From positions 7,528,253 through 7,592,252 of the forward strand of contig NZ_CP030118.1 of assembly GCF_006968745.1 (NCBI RefSeq): a stretch of 64,000 nucleotides of DNA, given 5' to 3'. Below the pieces are notes generated by a model. It saw only the letters and a program-made list of their open reading frames with translations. It made no database searches and was not told where the DNA came from. Every line of letters begins with the position of its first letter. The first letter of the stretch is position 1. Made by a program: the position numbers and the translations under genes. This document shows, piece by piece, positions 52,196 to 61,997 of this stretch. This DNA is from Brasilonema sennae CENA114. Lineage in GTDB: Bacteria > Cyanobacteriota > Cyanobacteriia > Cyanobacteriales > Nostocaceae.

Positions 52196-52754
52196 CGTGA
52201 TAAATGCAGCGACCAAGATAGAAGCAATTCTCTATTTGAAGGGTAAGCCCCTGTCTATCAGTGAAATTACTGAGTATGCCGCTTGCGATCGCGCGACAGC
52301 AGAGGAAGGCATCATAGAACTCATTGATGAGTATGCCCGCCGAGATAGTGCTCTAGAAGTTGTTGAAACTCCAAATGGTTATAGTTTGCAACTGCGCTCA
52401 GATTTTCATGACCTAGTGCAAACTCTGATTCCAGTAGAATTGGGCGTGGGAGCATTGCGGACTTTAGCAGGAATTGCTTTAAACAGTCCAATACTCCAAA
52501 GCGATTTGATTAACCTGCGCGGTTCTGGTGCATATCAACACGTTCAAGAACTCGTCGAACTTGGTTTTGTCAGAAAACGCCGAGACAGTGAATCTCGCTC
52601 GTATTCTTTACAAATCACCTCTAAATTTCACCAGTATTTCCAAATCGAGCAACTTCCGCCATTATTGTCCAACGGACAGGAGCAAAAACAACTAGAGCTA
52701 GAACTCACAGCAGCAGAATCCAACAGCAGTTCTGCTACTGTCAAACAATCCTAG
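52185..52754 (+). CDS. scpB: SMC-Scp complex subunit ScpB
   Basis: ScpB is the winged-helix kleisin partner of ScpA and SMC in chromosome condensation. The 189-residue protein shows KIEAILYLKGKPLSISEITE in the first wing, EVVETPNGYSLQLRSDF, then RTLAGIALNSPILQSDLINLRG and GFVRKRRDSESRSYSLQIT in the second winged helix. A ~35-residue Gln/Ser-rich tail follows. Length is normal. The start region overlaps a tandem heptamer array. Confidence 0.93.
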   Translation: MTNAVINAATKIEAILYLKGKPLSISEITEYAACDRATAEEGIIELIDEYARRDSALEVVETPNGYSLQLRSDFHDLVQTLIPVELGVGALRTLAGIALNSPILQSDLINLRGSGAYQHVQELVELGFVRKRRDSESRSYSLQITSKFHQYFQIEQLPPLLSNGQEQKQLELELTAAESNSSSATVKQS

Positions 52755-52837
52755 TACCTCAGAAAGAGGTGCCCAGATGCCTGACCCTTCTAGTATGGTT
52801 TAGAGTAGAATAAGAAACTCAGCTACAAAAACAGCCA

Positions 52838-53185
52838 ATGGTGTTTGATCCTAACTTTTTGAATGACTACCCTGAGGAACATCCCAATCAGCTTATCTCT
52901 GATAGCTTTGAGGAACACCCCAACCACTTACTCAAGTATCTACAGCACCAGTCTCCTGAGGTTCTAGCCCGCGTCGCTCAGTCCGTCAGCCCCGAAATTA
53001 AACAAATCATTTCCCAAAATGTCCAAGGGCTAGTCGGTATGTTACCCGCTGAAAATTTTAACGTGCAAATTACAACAGATCGAGACAATCTGGCGGGTCT
53101 TTTAGCCTCGGCTATGATGACGGGTTATTTTCTTCGCCAAATGGAACAACGGATGCAGTTAGATCATTTGAATAACAATCCGTAA
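52838..53185 (+). CDS. DUF760 domain protein
   Basis: A 115-residue protein of the DUF760 family, found in cyanobacteria and chloroplasts. Typical segments are LLKYLQHQSPEVLARVAQSV, IISQNVQGLVGMLP and FNVQITTDRDNLAGLLASAM with MMTGYFLRQMEQRMQL. The N-terminus contains an acidic repeat (YPEEHPNQLI, FEEHPNHLL). Function is unknown; plant members are plastid proteins. It follows scpB by ~80 nt but a separate promoter is likely. Confidence 0.87.
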   Translation: MVFDPNFLNDYPEEHPNQLISDSFEEHPNHLLKYLQHQSPEVLARVAQSVSPEIKQIISQNVQGLVGMLPAENFNVQITTDRDNLAGLLASAMMTGYFLRQMEQRMQLDHLNNNP

Positions 53186-53244
53186 GTCAACACTCAACGC
53201 TCAAGTGTCAAGTGTCAAAGATTATTAGACTCCTTGACTATGGA

Positions 53245-54462
53245 CTACTTCTGGGGATAGGTTCCTAACTGTACTTGAAATGTTTTGAATTCCCCGTTGC
53301 GGTTGACCTCAATTTCCAGAATCTTGCCTACACTACTGGACTCTACTAGTTTCTGTACTTGAGCAGACGTTTTCACCGGCTTACCGTTGACTTTTTGAAT
53401 CATGTCCTCAGGAAGGAGTCCGGCTCGTTGTGCTGGAGACTTTTCTAAAACTCCTGTAATTGCGACACCAACATTCTCCTTAATCTTGAGATTTTTGTCT
53501 TGATTAATCTGTTGTTTTTTGGCAGGAGAAAGATCTGACATTTCAATCCCCAAGAAAGGATGTTGTACACGCCCTTTAGTGAAAAGCTCGTTAGCAATAC
53601 GGGCTGCTGTTTCAATTGGGATGGCAAAACCAAGCCCTTGAGCATCGGCGCGGATAGCAGTGTTTACGCCAATAACATCGCCTTGAGCGTTTAACAATGG
53701 TCCCCCTGAGTTCCCAGGGTTAATAGCTGCATCTGTCTGAATAAAACCGACTCGCTTTTCTGGAACACCAACTTGAGCGCTCGTGCGATCTGTAGCGCTG
53801 ATAATACCGATTGTCACAGTATTGTCCAAGCCCAAAGGATTACCAATGGCGATCGCCCATTGACCGGGTATTAAGTTTTGTGAATTACCGATTCTTACAG
53901 TTGGCAGATCAGAAGCCGAAATTTTGACAACAGCAACATCTGTTATAGAATCAACTCCCACTACCGTACCGTCAAAAGTCCGACCATCTTTGAGGGTTAC
54001 TAATACTGTGTCAGTATCTGCAACCACATGAGCATTAGTTAGTATTTGTCCATTTTCACTCAAAAGAAACCCAGAACCGGTACCACGCTCTATTCGTTCT
54101 CGGGGGAATGGTTGCTCTTCTTCTCCAAAAAACCGCCGCAACAGAGGATTCTTTAAAGCATCAGAAATAGGATTCGCCACTTTGCGGGTTGCATTAATTC
54201 GGACGACTGCTGGTCCAGTTTTTTGAACAGCACTAGCAATAAAATTCATGTTATCGCCAATAGTAGCCCCAACTTGACTTTGAACAGGATTTGAAACTGG
54301 GGTTTCCGAGGATGAAGACGCTGTTACATTTCTTAACTCTTTAAACCAAGTATTTTGTGGTATAAAGTAGCGACTACCAAACAAGCCTGCACCGCCGCCG
54401 ATAGTCAATAAAGATAGATAAATAACCAGTTGCTTTAAAGATAAAGATAATTTCATAATCAT
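53245..54462 (-). CDS. HtrA/HhoB-family serine endopeptidase
   Basis: A 405-residue exported protease. The start at ATG 54462 is followed by a membrane/signal segment (LVIYLSLLTIGGGAGLFGSRY). Catalytic residues are His in LTNAHVVADTD (~145), Asp in ITDVAVVK, and Ser in PGNSGGPLL (~250). A C-terminal PDZ domain contains FLGIEMSDLS, KSPAQRAGLLPEDMIQ and NGKPVKTSAQVQ. DegP/HtrA proteases degrade or refold damaged periplasmic or thylakoid proteins. Cyanobacteria have HtrA, HhoA and HhoB; the paralogue is not decided. Confidence 0.93.
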   Translation of the reverse strand: MIMKLSLSLKQLVIYLSLLTIGGGAGLFGSRYFIPQNTWFKELRNVTASSSSETPVSNPVQSQVGATIGDNMNFIASAVQKTGPAVVRINATRKVANPISDALKNPLLRRFFGEEEQPFPRERIERGTGSGFLLSENGQILTNAHVVADTDTVLVTLKDGRTFDGTVVGVDSITDVAVVKISASDLPTVRIGNSQNLIPGQWAIAIGNPLGLDNTVTIGIISATDRTSAQVGVPEKRVGFIQTDAAINPGNSGGPLLNAQGDVIGVNTAIRADAQGLGFAIPIETAARIANELFTKGRVQHPFLGIEMSDLSPAKKQQINQDKNLKIKENVGVAITGVLEKSPAQRAGLLPEDMIQKVNGKPVKTSAQVQKLVESSSVGKILEIEVNRNGEFKTFQVQLGTYPQK

Positions 54463-54652
54463 TATATTTAAGGACAGCAATGCAGATGCTAACTTCTAAG
54501 TGTAGTCAAGTTAGGGGATAGTTGACTAAGCAAGAACCCGGAACTGGTAGAGTCAGAACTCACGGACAGTAAACAGCGGAGTCAGTGAACAGTGAACAGT
54601 AAACAAGGGGTGGACGAGTCCGTTTCCTACCTGATAACTGATAACTGGTAAC

Positions 54653-54762
54653 CCTTCGGGTTCGCAGTCGCCTAGGTCGGGAGACCCCTTCGGGTTCGCC
54701 AGATGCCTGCGGAGGGAAACCCTCCCGCAGCACTGGTCTCACCTCCTGCAGCGCTGGCTCAC
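54653..54762. repeat. R1 copy nested in a GGTAACT/GATAACT array
   Basis: GATAACTGATAACTGGTAAC precedes it and ACTGGTAACTGATAAG follows, so it sits inside a short tandem array. Orientation is reversed relative to most copies (CCCTTCGGGTTCGCAG first). Further GTGAACAGT units lie upstream (54570-54605). The gap 54463-54962 has no gene. Confidence 0.7.
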
Positions 54763-54962
54763 TGGTAACTGATAAGTGGTAGCTGATTCATCCTTTAGAG
54801 TTCCAACTGGGTTTTGTGTTCTGCATTCTGAATTCTTCTCAAAGATTCATTGCTGATCAGTAAGTTTTCGTTACAAATAAGCACTGCTTAAGGACTCACG
54901 ACCTCTGGTCGCCTGCTGTTGCGATTTAAAATCTAGAGTAATTGAGTGCCTCGTTTGTATAC

Positions 54963-55847
54963 ATGACTGTTTGCTATCGTTTGCTCTTTCTCTGTATTAG
55001 CATAGTCACCAGCACCCTTGGGCTTATACATACTAGCCCATACTCTGCACTTGCACAACAGACTATCACTGGTTGTCAGAGTTCAGCCCTTGAACGCTTC
55101 GGGCGACACAAAATTGCACCAGGAGAAACTGTGGAGAGTATAGCCCAGCGTTATAATCTTACACCAGCTACTATTATCGCCATGAATCCGACCTTAAGAA
55201 ACAATAAAATTGCTATTGGTCGCGAAATTCAAATACCTCCCTACAATGGGATTGTTGTTGAAGTCCCTCCTGGTCAAAACTGGCGACAAATCGCAGCAAA
55301 ATATAAAATCCGTCCTGATGTCTTATTTGAGGTGAATGGGTGTCAGAAAAATTCCAGATTTGTGTTTGTTCCAGAGGTAAAACGCTCACCCAATCGTCCC
55401 ATAACTGAGTCTGTCACACCAACTTCTACTCCGAGTAAATTAGCTGGGTATCCATTAGCGGAAGTCGTAACCGTGGCTTTACCTTATGGCTGGCAGACTA
55501 ATCCTACCAACGGTAAAGTTTTTTTTCATAGTGGTGTGGATTTGTTAGCAGCAAAAGGAACGCCTGTGCAAGCGATCGCTGATGGGACAGTCGCTTTTGC
55601 CAGTGAGCAAGGGACTTATGGTAATTTAGTCATTATCAATCACAGTGGGGGATTGCAAAGCCGCTACGCCCATCTTGAAAATATCAAAGTCGACCTTGGT
55701 CAACAAGTGAATAAAGGAGACATCGTCGCAACTGTGGGTACAACTGGAACACCTACCACAAACCAACCGCATCTCCATTTTGAAGTGCGTTCTAGCTCAT
55801 CCCTAGGTTGGGCGGCTCAAGATCCTAGAAAATATTTACAGCAGTGA
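54963..55847 (+). CDS. LysM / M23 metallopeptidase
   Basis: A 294-residue exported cell-wall peptidase. A signal peptide (VCYRLLFLCISIVTSTLGLI) precedes a LysM domain (GRHKIAPGETVESIAQRYNL) and a second LysM-like unit (VEVPPGQNWRQIAAKYKI, with FEVNGC). The M23 domain has the zinc ligands HSGVDLLA (His, Asp) and the C-terminal HLHFEV; AHLENIKVDLGQQV and GTTGTPTTNQPHLHF are typical. It probably cleaves peptidoglycan bridges or regulates amidases. The ATG at 54963 is used because an upstream TTG lacks a signal. Confidence 0.92.
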   Translation: MTVCYRLLFLCISIVTSTLGLIHTSPYSALAQQTITGCQSSALERFGRHKIAPGETVESIAQRYNLTPATIIAMNPTLRNNKIAIGREIQIPPYNGIVVEVPPGQNWRQIAAKYKIRPDVLFEVNGCQKNSRFVFVPEVKRSPNRPITESVTPTSTPSKLAGYPLAEVVTVALPYGWQTNPTNGKVFFHSGVDLLAAKGTPVQAIADGTVAFASEQGTYGNLVIINHSGGLQSRYAHLENIKVDLGQQVNKGDIVATVGTTGTPTTNQPHLHFEVRSSSSLGWAAQDPRKYLQQ

Positions 55848-55969
55848 GTAAGATTGTAAATCGAGGTCGTCTTTTTGACCTCTACTACTAACTCTTGCGT
55901 AGATAATTGTTTTTCTGTCGTCTGCTTGTTTAATTCCACGCAAAGCTCAACGGGAAGCTCAGTATAAAC

Positions 55970-57517
55970 TTACTTGAATTTTGAGAATTCGCAGCGTTCT
56001 AAACTAGAAATAAGAGGTTCTATTCCCGCTAAAACTTTAGAACCAGCAGTTGGAATACTTTTTTGTAGGGTATTGTGTTTTTGTGTAGCTTCATTTTGTA
56101 GACGATTACTATGAAAACACATCAGTAATGAGAAACATAATACAATGCTACTAACTAAAACTAATACAACAATAATTACGATTTTCTCGTTATCATCATC
56201 CCATTTATCGTAATCAGATTTAGGACGAATGATAGAAATAATGAAATAACTCAAAACAGGGACAATTATCATAATCCCACCAGGTAAACCAACAAACAAA
56301 ATAATAATTCCCCTTGTAGCATACTCACCTGCTTGAGTACGTAAAGACTCAATAGACTGATCAGATTTTTGTGCTAAAGGTAAAACCCCAGGTAGAGCGG
56401 GAAGATGTCCTGCTCGGGCATCTAATTTGTAAGAAATAGATTCGTAGTTTTTTTCTCCCCACCCACCACTCCACTCAAGTGCTTGAGCAAATAAATTAAA
56501 AGCGTTGGCATTACGAACACCTTGTTGACGTACAATTTCCTCAAAAATAGTTTTTTGAACACTAAAACCAAACTTACTCTGTTCCTCTCCAAAAACCGGC
56601 TTATATCTAGAATATTTCTGCCAAAGACTATCTATAACTTTTAAATCTTCACAAGGTAATTGTGCAAGACTTTCTTTAGTAAACCAACCTTCAGATTCTC
56701 GATTTACCAATTGAAGCATTAACTTCACTGTAGTATCGTTAGCTTCTTTCCAAGCTAATGTTTTTAACTGGTTTTCTAAGGTACTGTAATTTACTTCTAC
56801 TTGTGGTTCTGGGGAAGATAAAGGAGTAGAAGCAGATATAGGCTTAGGAATATTGGCAATTTCAGCTTTTAAAAAAGTCTCAATCGGAATTGCTAAATTT
56901 AAACCTGTCTTTTCTTTGTCAACTCGATCACCTTGTCCGTGAATACCAATCAATTGTCCTTGCGCGTCTAATACCGCACCACCACTCATACCTCGACTGG
57001 TGGCGTTATTGTAAATTAATTCATAACCTTCTTGAGAAGATTGCCTACCAACAATATTGCCAGAGACTACTAGTGTAGTGCGTTTGGGAATGGCTATACT
57101 AGGTTCTGGCGCACCAACGACATAGACATTTTTACCAGAAGTAGCTTGTTGAGAATTGCCAATAGTGGCTAGATTGTAATCTTGGTTGCTGTTAAAGCTG
57201 ACTACTGCTAAATCCACATTTGCAATAGGAACAAGTACGTCATTGCTATTAATCTCATATCGCGTTCCATCTGGTGCGATCGCCAAACATCCGACAGCAG
57301 AATTATCAAAAATGTGTTTAGCTGTGAGAACGTAGTAAGTATTGCCCTGACGCTGATAAATTACCCCAGAACCAGAGTTACAGCCATCAATTAAAACTGT
57401 TATTTTTTTGGCTATTTCACTGATTTGCTCGTAATTGATAGCATTAGCAATCTGGGGTAGTAGGACGCAGAGGATAGAGATAGTCAGAATAACAAAGAAT
57501 TTTATTTTATTAATCAT
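55970..57517 (-). CDS. Membrane-anchored trypsin-like serine protease
   Basis: A 515-residue exported protease. A signal segment (IKFFVILTISILCVLLPQIANA) is followed by a trypsin domain with His in VLTAKHIFD (~66), Asp in NVDLAVVSF (~103) and Ser in TSRGMSGGAV (~178), so the catalytic triad is intact. A ~150-residue linker leads to two membrane segments (IIILFVGLPGGIMIIVPVLS and IVIIVVLVLVSSIVLCFS) near residues 400-470, which is unusual for this family. The downstream end overlaps no gene. It starts 12 nt after the COP23 gene, forming a pair. Confidence 0.82.
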   Translation of the reverse strand: MINKIKFFVILTISILCVLLPQIANAINYEQISEIAKKITVLIDGCNSGSGVIYQRQGNTYYVLTAKHIFDNSAVGCLAIAPDGTRYEINSNDVLVPIANVDLAVVSFNSNQDYNLATIGNSQQATSGKNVYVVGAPEPSIAIPKRTTLVVSGNIVGRQSSQEGYELIYNNATSRGMSGGAVLDAQGQLIGIHGQGDRVDKEKTGLNLAIPIETFLKAEIANIPKPISASTPLSSPEPQVEVNYSTLENQLKTLAWKEANDTTVKLMLQLVNRESEGWFTKESLAQLPCEDLKVIDSLWQKYSRYKPVFGEEQSKFGFSVQKTIFEEIVRQQGVRNANAFNLFAQALEWSGGWGEKNYESISYKLDARAGHLPALPGVLPLAQKSDQSIESLRTQAGEYATRGIIILFVGLPGGIMIIVPVLSYFIISIIRPKSDYDKWDDDNEKIVIIVVLVLVSSIVLCFSLLMCFHSNRLQNEATQKHNTLQKSIPTAGSKVLAGIEPLISSLERCEFSKFK

Positions 57518-57529
57518 TATTACATTTTG

Positions 57530-58096
57530 TTAAAAACCATTGTTTTTATCAAAATAGCGATTAACCAAGGCTTCTAAAGAAACGAATTGTGTCACTCTTC
57601 CTTTCTCATTGACAGTATTGTCAGATCTCTTTCCTTGAGCAAAATTAGTTATTTGCGCTAAGACCAAACTGGGGTTTTTCGCATTTACCTTATTCAGAGT
57701 CAAAATAAGATTTTGGCGATCGCAGTCTTTCTGAGCTGCATTAATAACACAAATGACAGTCTCACCAGAATCTACTTTACCAAAAGTTAAATTTAAACCA
57801 TTTAATCTGCCTCCATTCTTTGCCACTATTGTTGTCAGTTTTCCTGAAACGTGATAGCAGCGTCTCTCTGGAGTCCACTCATCAAATTCTTTTGTTTGCC
57901 AGCTAAAAATAGGTTTACTGGAAGTAGCTTCTCCTCTTTTAGCAATAGTTACCCATCTACCTTTTTGTTCCACACAATTAAAAACAGTCGGTTCATTTTG
58001 AGAGGCTGACAGCTTAGAAGAACAAGCGCTTGTACCAGATAGCATGAAAATTGTGGCTAGAATTTGAGCCATAAGTTGATATTTTCTGAGATTCAT
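57530..58096 (-). CDS. COP23-domain lipoprotein
   Basis: A 188-residue lipoprotein. The start ATG at 58096 begins a signal with a lipobox LSGTSAC|SS, so the N-terminal Cys would be lipidated; an earlier frame start is not needed. The domain is COP23 (circadian oscillating protein 23): FNCVEQKGRWVTIAKRG, PIFSWQTKEFDEWTPERRC, ETVICVINA and LILTLNKVNA. Disulphides between the paired Cys are likely. COP23 genes often neighbour trypsin-like protease genes, as here, but the function is unclear. Confidence 0.83.
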   Translation of the reverse strand: MNLRKYQLMAQILATIFMLSGTSACSSKLSASQNEPTVFNCVEQKGRWVTIAKRGEATSSKPIFSWQTKEFDEWTPERRCYHVSGKLTTIVAKNGGRLNGLNLTFGKVDSGETVICVINAAQKDCDRQNLILTLNKVNAKNPSLVLAQITNFAQGKRSDNTVNEKGRVTQFVSLEALVNRYFDKNNGF

Positions 58097-58159
58097 AGTC
58101 GCACTATAGGGGAATTGGTAAGTCATAATAAAAAAAATGATATCAATTCTTTAATAAAT

Positions 58160-58288
58160 TAAGTAAGTCGGCGTTCAAAAATTAACTTATATAACAAAAT
58201 GTAAAATTAGAAAACAACGTAGAAATGGCTCATTCCACAGTTTTTACAAAACTCAACATATATTGGTTTTATCGTGCCGACTTACTTA
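58160..58288. repeat. 129-bp MITE-like element (TAAGTAAGTCGGC ends)
   Basis: TAAGTAAGTCGGC (58160-58172) and GCCGACTTACTTA (58276-58288) are perfectly inverted 13-bp ends. It fills the divergent promoter region between the COP23 and kinase genes, ending 43 nt before the kinase ATG, so it may carry or replace promoter elements. Confidence 0.6.
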
Positions 58289-58331
58289 TGCAAAAATATT
58301 GTCAATATCTGGCTTTCACCACTTATGTAAC

Positions 58332-59345
58332 ATGAATATTATAGGGAATACTCTAGGAGGACACTATCAAGTTCTCTATTGCTTAGGCAAAGGAGGTTTT
58401 GGCGAAACTTATGTCGCAAAAGATACCCATCTCCCTGATAAGCCTTTGCGAGTTGTTAAAAGACTCCAACCTCAGTTTTCAGATCCCGATCAGTTGGTAA
58501 TAGCACAACGTCTGTTTGATACTGAAGCGCAAACTCTCTATAAGTTAGGGAATCACGAACAAATTCCTCAACTGTTTGCTCACTTTCAAGAAGACCAAGA
58601 TTTTTTTCTGGTTCAAGAGTATATTGACGGTTCGGATTTAAGCAACGAAATTTACTCTGGGAAGCAATTGAGCGAGTCTGAAGTCATCGAATTATTGCGG
58701 GAAGTTCTGAAAATTTTGAGAGTAATCCACCAACAAGGAGTAATCCATCGAGACATTAAACCCTCAAATTTAATGCGACGTGCTTCAGATGGCAAGATTA
58801 TCATGATTGATTTTGGTGCGATCAAACAAGTCAGTTCCCAGACTACAAATACTCAAGGACAAGGAATAACAACAATTCCTCTTGGAACTCTTGGTTATAC
58901 GCCCAGCGAACAATTAGCAGGAAATCCACAATTTTGTAGTGATATCTATGCCTTGGGCATTATAGGAATAAAAGCCTTGACAGGATTAGCTGCCAAAAAT
59001 TTACCACGAGATTCCAATAGTTCAGAAATAATTTGGCGAGAAAAAGCCTCAGTTAGTCCTGAGTTAGCTGCTATTCTAGATAAAATGGTTCGCCAAAATT
59101 TTCATGATCGTTATCAGTCAGCAGATGAAGTATTGAAAGTTCTCTCTGCTACAATTCCCGTCAGTTCTCCATTAAATAATGCCACTAATGCAGGAAAGCT
59201 TAAAAATTTGAGATTTCATCTTTTGGTAGGTTTTTTAACTGTGGGATTTTTAGCTACTGTTGTAGGCATTTTATTTATCTTTCCACTTGTACAAATACAA
59301 TTAGAAAAAAATCCAGATTCGCCTACACCTACTGTGACATGGTAA
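58332..59345 (+). CDS. Serine/threonine protein kinase (Hanks type)
   Basis: A 337-residue eukaryotic-like kinase. The glycine loop is GKGGFGETYVAKD (~18-30), with the lysine in RVVKRL, the catalytic loop VIHRDIKPSNLM and the metal site MIDFGAIKQV in place. GTLGYTPSEQLAG and SDIYALGIIG follow (activation segment and subdomain IX). A C-terminal membrane helix (LLVGFLTVGFLATVVGILFIF) with only ~20 residues after it suggests a membrane-attached kinase without a sensor domain. The ATG at 58332 fits the kinase N-terminus. Confidence 0.93.
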   Translation: MNIIGNTLGGHYQVLYCLGKGGFGETYVAKDTHLPDKPLRVVKRLQPQFSDPDQLVIAQRLFDTEAQTLYKLGNHEQIPQLFAHFQEDQDFFLVQEYIDGSDLSNEIYSGKQLSESEVIELLREVLKILRVIHQQGVIHRDIKPSNLMRRASDGKIIMIDFGAIKQVSSQTTNTQGQGITTIPLGTLGYTPSEQLAGNPQFCSDIYALGIIGIKALTGLAAKNLPRDSNSSEIIWREKASVSPELAAILDKMVRQNFHDRYQSADEVLKVLSATIPVSSPLNNATNAGKLKNLRFHLLVGFLTVGFLATVVGILFIFPLVQIQLEKNPDSPTPTVTW

Positions 59346-59430
59346 AGAATGTTTAAAGGTTTGTAACTATACTCTCCACGGCTATAACTTGCGTTTTTTA
59401 GCGGAATATGGCTATATCTAACACTAAATA

Positions 59431-60471
59431 TCATTCTTCAAACCAACTCAAAATAGACTGAGTGGATTGAACCAGATGCATCCCAGAAGCTGCAAATCTC
59501 TCAAATGCAGCATCTGCAGCTTCCGAATAATCCACAACACCAGGAACAACAACAGGGGAAGTACAATCTTCCAGCAAATAAACTTTTTTCGCTAAATTAG
59601 AATCTATCTGTTGAATTTCTGTTAGTAAATCATCCACTGTCCAAGCAACACAGTGACTTTTTGCTTGTCCTGCGATTATCACACAATCAAAATCTAATAA
59701 TTGTTGAATTAAGTGCGTATTCTTTTGTCCAATATGACGTTGATCAAAACTTTGCAAAACTTCTGGACGTAATACAGAATAATTTTCTGTTAAAGGGTGA
59801 TTACCTTTGATTTCAAATTGTGTCTGAGTCTGACGAGCAATGCTGTGGAAAAATACTGCTTCTTCTACAGCAGAAACTAATGCATGACCGATACCACCTA
59901 GCATAGAATGATAAGGCCACACAGTTAAAGGATATTTGCCATCTTGACTCAGCTGCTTAACGTAGTGATAAGCGTGTTTTTCTAAAAATTCATAGTTGTA
60001 TCCAAGACTCGCGGCTACTCCTAAGTTCACTTTCCAAACTCCTTTTTCAATATCTGCTGGTGTAATATTGGTAGCAGAAGGAGTTGGGTGTTCACCTGCA
60101 GCATTTACCCAAAAAATGGGATGAAAAATTTGCATTGCTGTATGAGTATCCATAGTCGGGATAATTTTAGTAATGACTCCGAAATTGCCATAGACAAACT
60201 CACACAAGCGGACGTTATCATCTACCGCACCTGTTCCAGATTTACCACCTACAAATAATTCAAACTCCGGAATGCAAAATGTGTTTTGTACATCAATTAG
60301 AAGTAAACAAATGCGTGTTATATCTTCTGAAGATGGTTTAATATTATATTTATTTGCCCATTCTCTCGCTTGTTCTGCACGTTGTTGGTAAGGTACGCGC
60401 CAGACATAGCCGACTTCTTCGGGGTTGAAATGCGGGGGAATAGGTAGTTGGGTTTTTGTCATGTCGTTCAT
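59431..60471 (-). CDS. Cysteine hydrolase of the isochorismatase family
   Basis: A 346-residue cysteine hydrolase, longer than the ~200 usual in the family. The catalytic Asp is in LLLIDVQNTFCIP (~60), a possible Lys in the GVWKVN region, and the nucleophile Cys in GQAKSHCVAWTVDDLL (~277). Family members hydrolyse amide or vinyl-ether bonds (nicotinamidase, isochorismatase, ureidoacrylate hydrolases). The substrate is not clear. A ribosome-binding site AGAGG lies before the ATG. A second, truncated family member is at 62839-63177. Confidence 0.82.
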   Translation of the reverse strand: MNDMTKTQLPIPPHFNPEEVGYVWRVPYQQRAEQAREWANKYNIKPSSEDITRICLLLIDVQNTFCIPEFELFVGGKSGTGAVDDNVRLCEFVYGNFGVITKIIPTMDTHTAMQIFHPIFWVNAAGEHPTPSATNITPADIEKGVWKVNLGVAASLGYNYEFLEKHAYHYVKQLSQDGKYPLTVWPYHSMLGGIGHALVSAVEEAVFFHSIARQTQTQFEIKGNHPLTENYSVLRPEVLQSFDQRHIGQKNTHLIQQLLDFDCVIIAGQAKSHCVAWTVDDLLTEIQQIDSNLAKKVYLLEDCTSPVVVPGVVDYSEAADAAFERFAASGMHLVQSTQSILSWFEE

Positions 60472-60554
60472 ATTGCAACCTCTATCTTAACCGCAATCCA
60501 AAGCTTGCCATGTCTGGGTGGATGACTCTATTTTAGTAACGGATTTTGTCGTTG

Positions 60555-61997
60555 TTAAAGTCGATTGCCATTTCTAGACTTTAATTTCTTATTCCTGACT
60601 CTGGTTTGCGGTAAATCTTTCTTATCCTTCTGAAAGTAGCAGATTTCGACCAGAGTGGGCCATATTTCTAAAGATGCCTGAAATTGACTGATAACGTCAT
60701 CAACAATCCGAGAGACATTTTGCTGAAAGAAATCGGGTTCAAACCCATAAAATACGCGCGATAGGTTGTCAGCAAAGAACTGGAGAGATTGTCTACGTTC
60801 TTCATTCTGAGTGGTTATTGAAGCTTTGACCACTTGATTATAGATGTCGCCGACTCTTTCCAAGATTTCTTCAGAGTCTTCTGAAGTTACTTCGCCGGAA
60901 TAGTCAAACTTGATCGTAAGATCTTCAAGTTCATAAATACCGTTCTTGATCTTCTTTTTGAGTAAATTACATATCTCCTCATTGAAAATTTCACTTGCAA
61001 TCGGATTACGCATATAGTTATTCCGAATATGGTTCTGTGCAGCATCTACGTGTGCAGCTACTATCCCTTCTTGCTGTATCCAAAGCCGATAGATGTAATC
61101 CTCAAACCTCAGTCGAGTCGGGAAAAAGGGTGGCAAACCAAACTGATTATCATACCCCGCGACCCCACAATCCATCCTCCAATTTTTGTTGGTAACGACT
61201 GGTCTAAAATTTACGAGAACATAAATATCATTGAGTTCGTCTAGACTAATTTGGTTTTCATCATTCAGATACATGTGAATAAAATCAAGCGTATCAATAT
61301 CGTGAGTTCCTGTCCTAAAAGTCTGGGCAATTTTGACAACAGCACTATTAGAGACTTTGCTTCGTTGCAGTAAGAGAGAGTTTTCTTTGAAAAAACCTTT
61401 TGTTGTGTTGGTTTCTAATTCCATAGCTGTATCTACAACTAGTTCCCCTTTCTCGAAGTTCTCCGGTATCATATTGACTTTCTGACCGAGAACATCCTCA
61501 AAACAGGTGAGTAAATCATAGGAACGATGGACGAAACCATCCTGGTTGGACTTGAATAGTTTGCCTCGACAGATTTCATCTGCTAATAAAGATTCGGGGC
61601 TATTTTCTATTAAAGCATCCGGTCTCATGTCATCATCTGAACTCACCATTAAATGTCCAAGTGTGTACATTAGCGTAAAATTCCGATTCCCGCCATAACT
61701 GGGTCGAAACAGGTTTCTGACGAGTGACTCAAGCTTCTTATCGCGAAGTCTCTGGTTTAAGAAATTGATAAACTGTTCTTTCTCACGAGGGCCGACATAA
61801 AATACGTCGTTGACGGTTTTAGTTTGCTCTAGGAGTTGATAGTATTTTTCGTAGTTAGCAACACTTGAATCATCAAAAATAATGATTTTTGGAGCATGTC
61901 CGTTCACCCAGAAATTATCATCGTACTTTTCAATAGTTTCTGCTACATCTCTTAGTCGATAAGTCGGAATAACAAAGATTGTTTCTTTCGGTTTCAT
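60555..61997 (-). CDS. GT-A-like protein of unknown specificity
   Basis: A 480-residue soluble protein. The first ~140 residues look like a GT-A nucleotide-sugar transferase: IFVIPTYRLRDVAETIEKY, KIIIFDDSSVANYEKYY and the DxD-type motif SSDDDMRPDALIE after RPSYGGNRNFTLMYTLGHLM. The remainder (HTNDEEI-like C-terminal ~340 residues) is unassigned. Such proteins could transfer a sugar to peptide or lipid acceptors. The start ATG at 61997 is preferred to a TTG 14 codons upstream. No neighbours with clear related function. Confidence 0.65.
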   Translation of the reverse strand: MKPKETIFVIPTYRLRDVAETIEKYDDNFWVNGHAPKIIIFDDSSVANYEKYYQLLEQTKTVNDVFYVGPREKEQFINFLNQRLRDKKLESLVRNLFRPSYGGNRNFTLMYTLGHLMVSSDDDMRPDALIENSPESLLADEICRGKLFKSNQDGFVHRSYDLLTCFEDVLGQKVNMIPENFEKGELVVDTAMELETNTTKGFFKENSLLLQRSKVSNSAVVKIAQTFRTGTHDIDTLDFIHMYLNDENQISLDELNDIYVLVNFRPVVTNKNWRMDCGVAGYDNQFGLPPFFPTRLRFEDYIYRLWIQQEGIVAAHVDAAQNHIRNNYMRNPIASEIFNEEICNLLKKKIKNGIYELEDLTIKFDYSGEVTSEDSEEILERVGDIYNQVVKASITTQNEERRQSLQFFADNLSRVFYGFEPDFFQQNVSRIVDDVISQFQASLEIWPTLVEICYFQKDKKDLPQTRVRNKKLKSRNGNRL

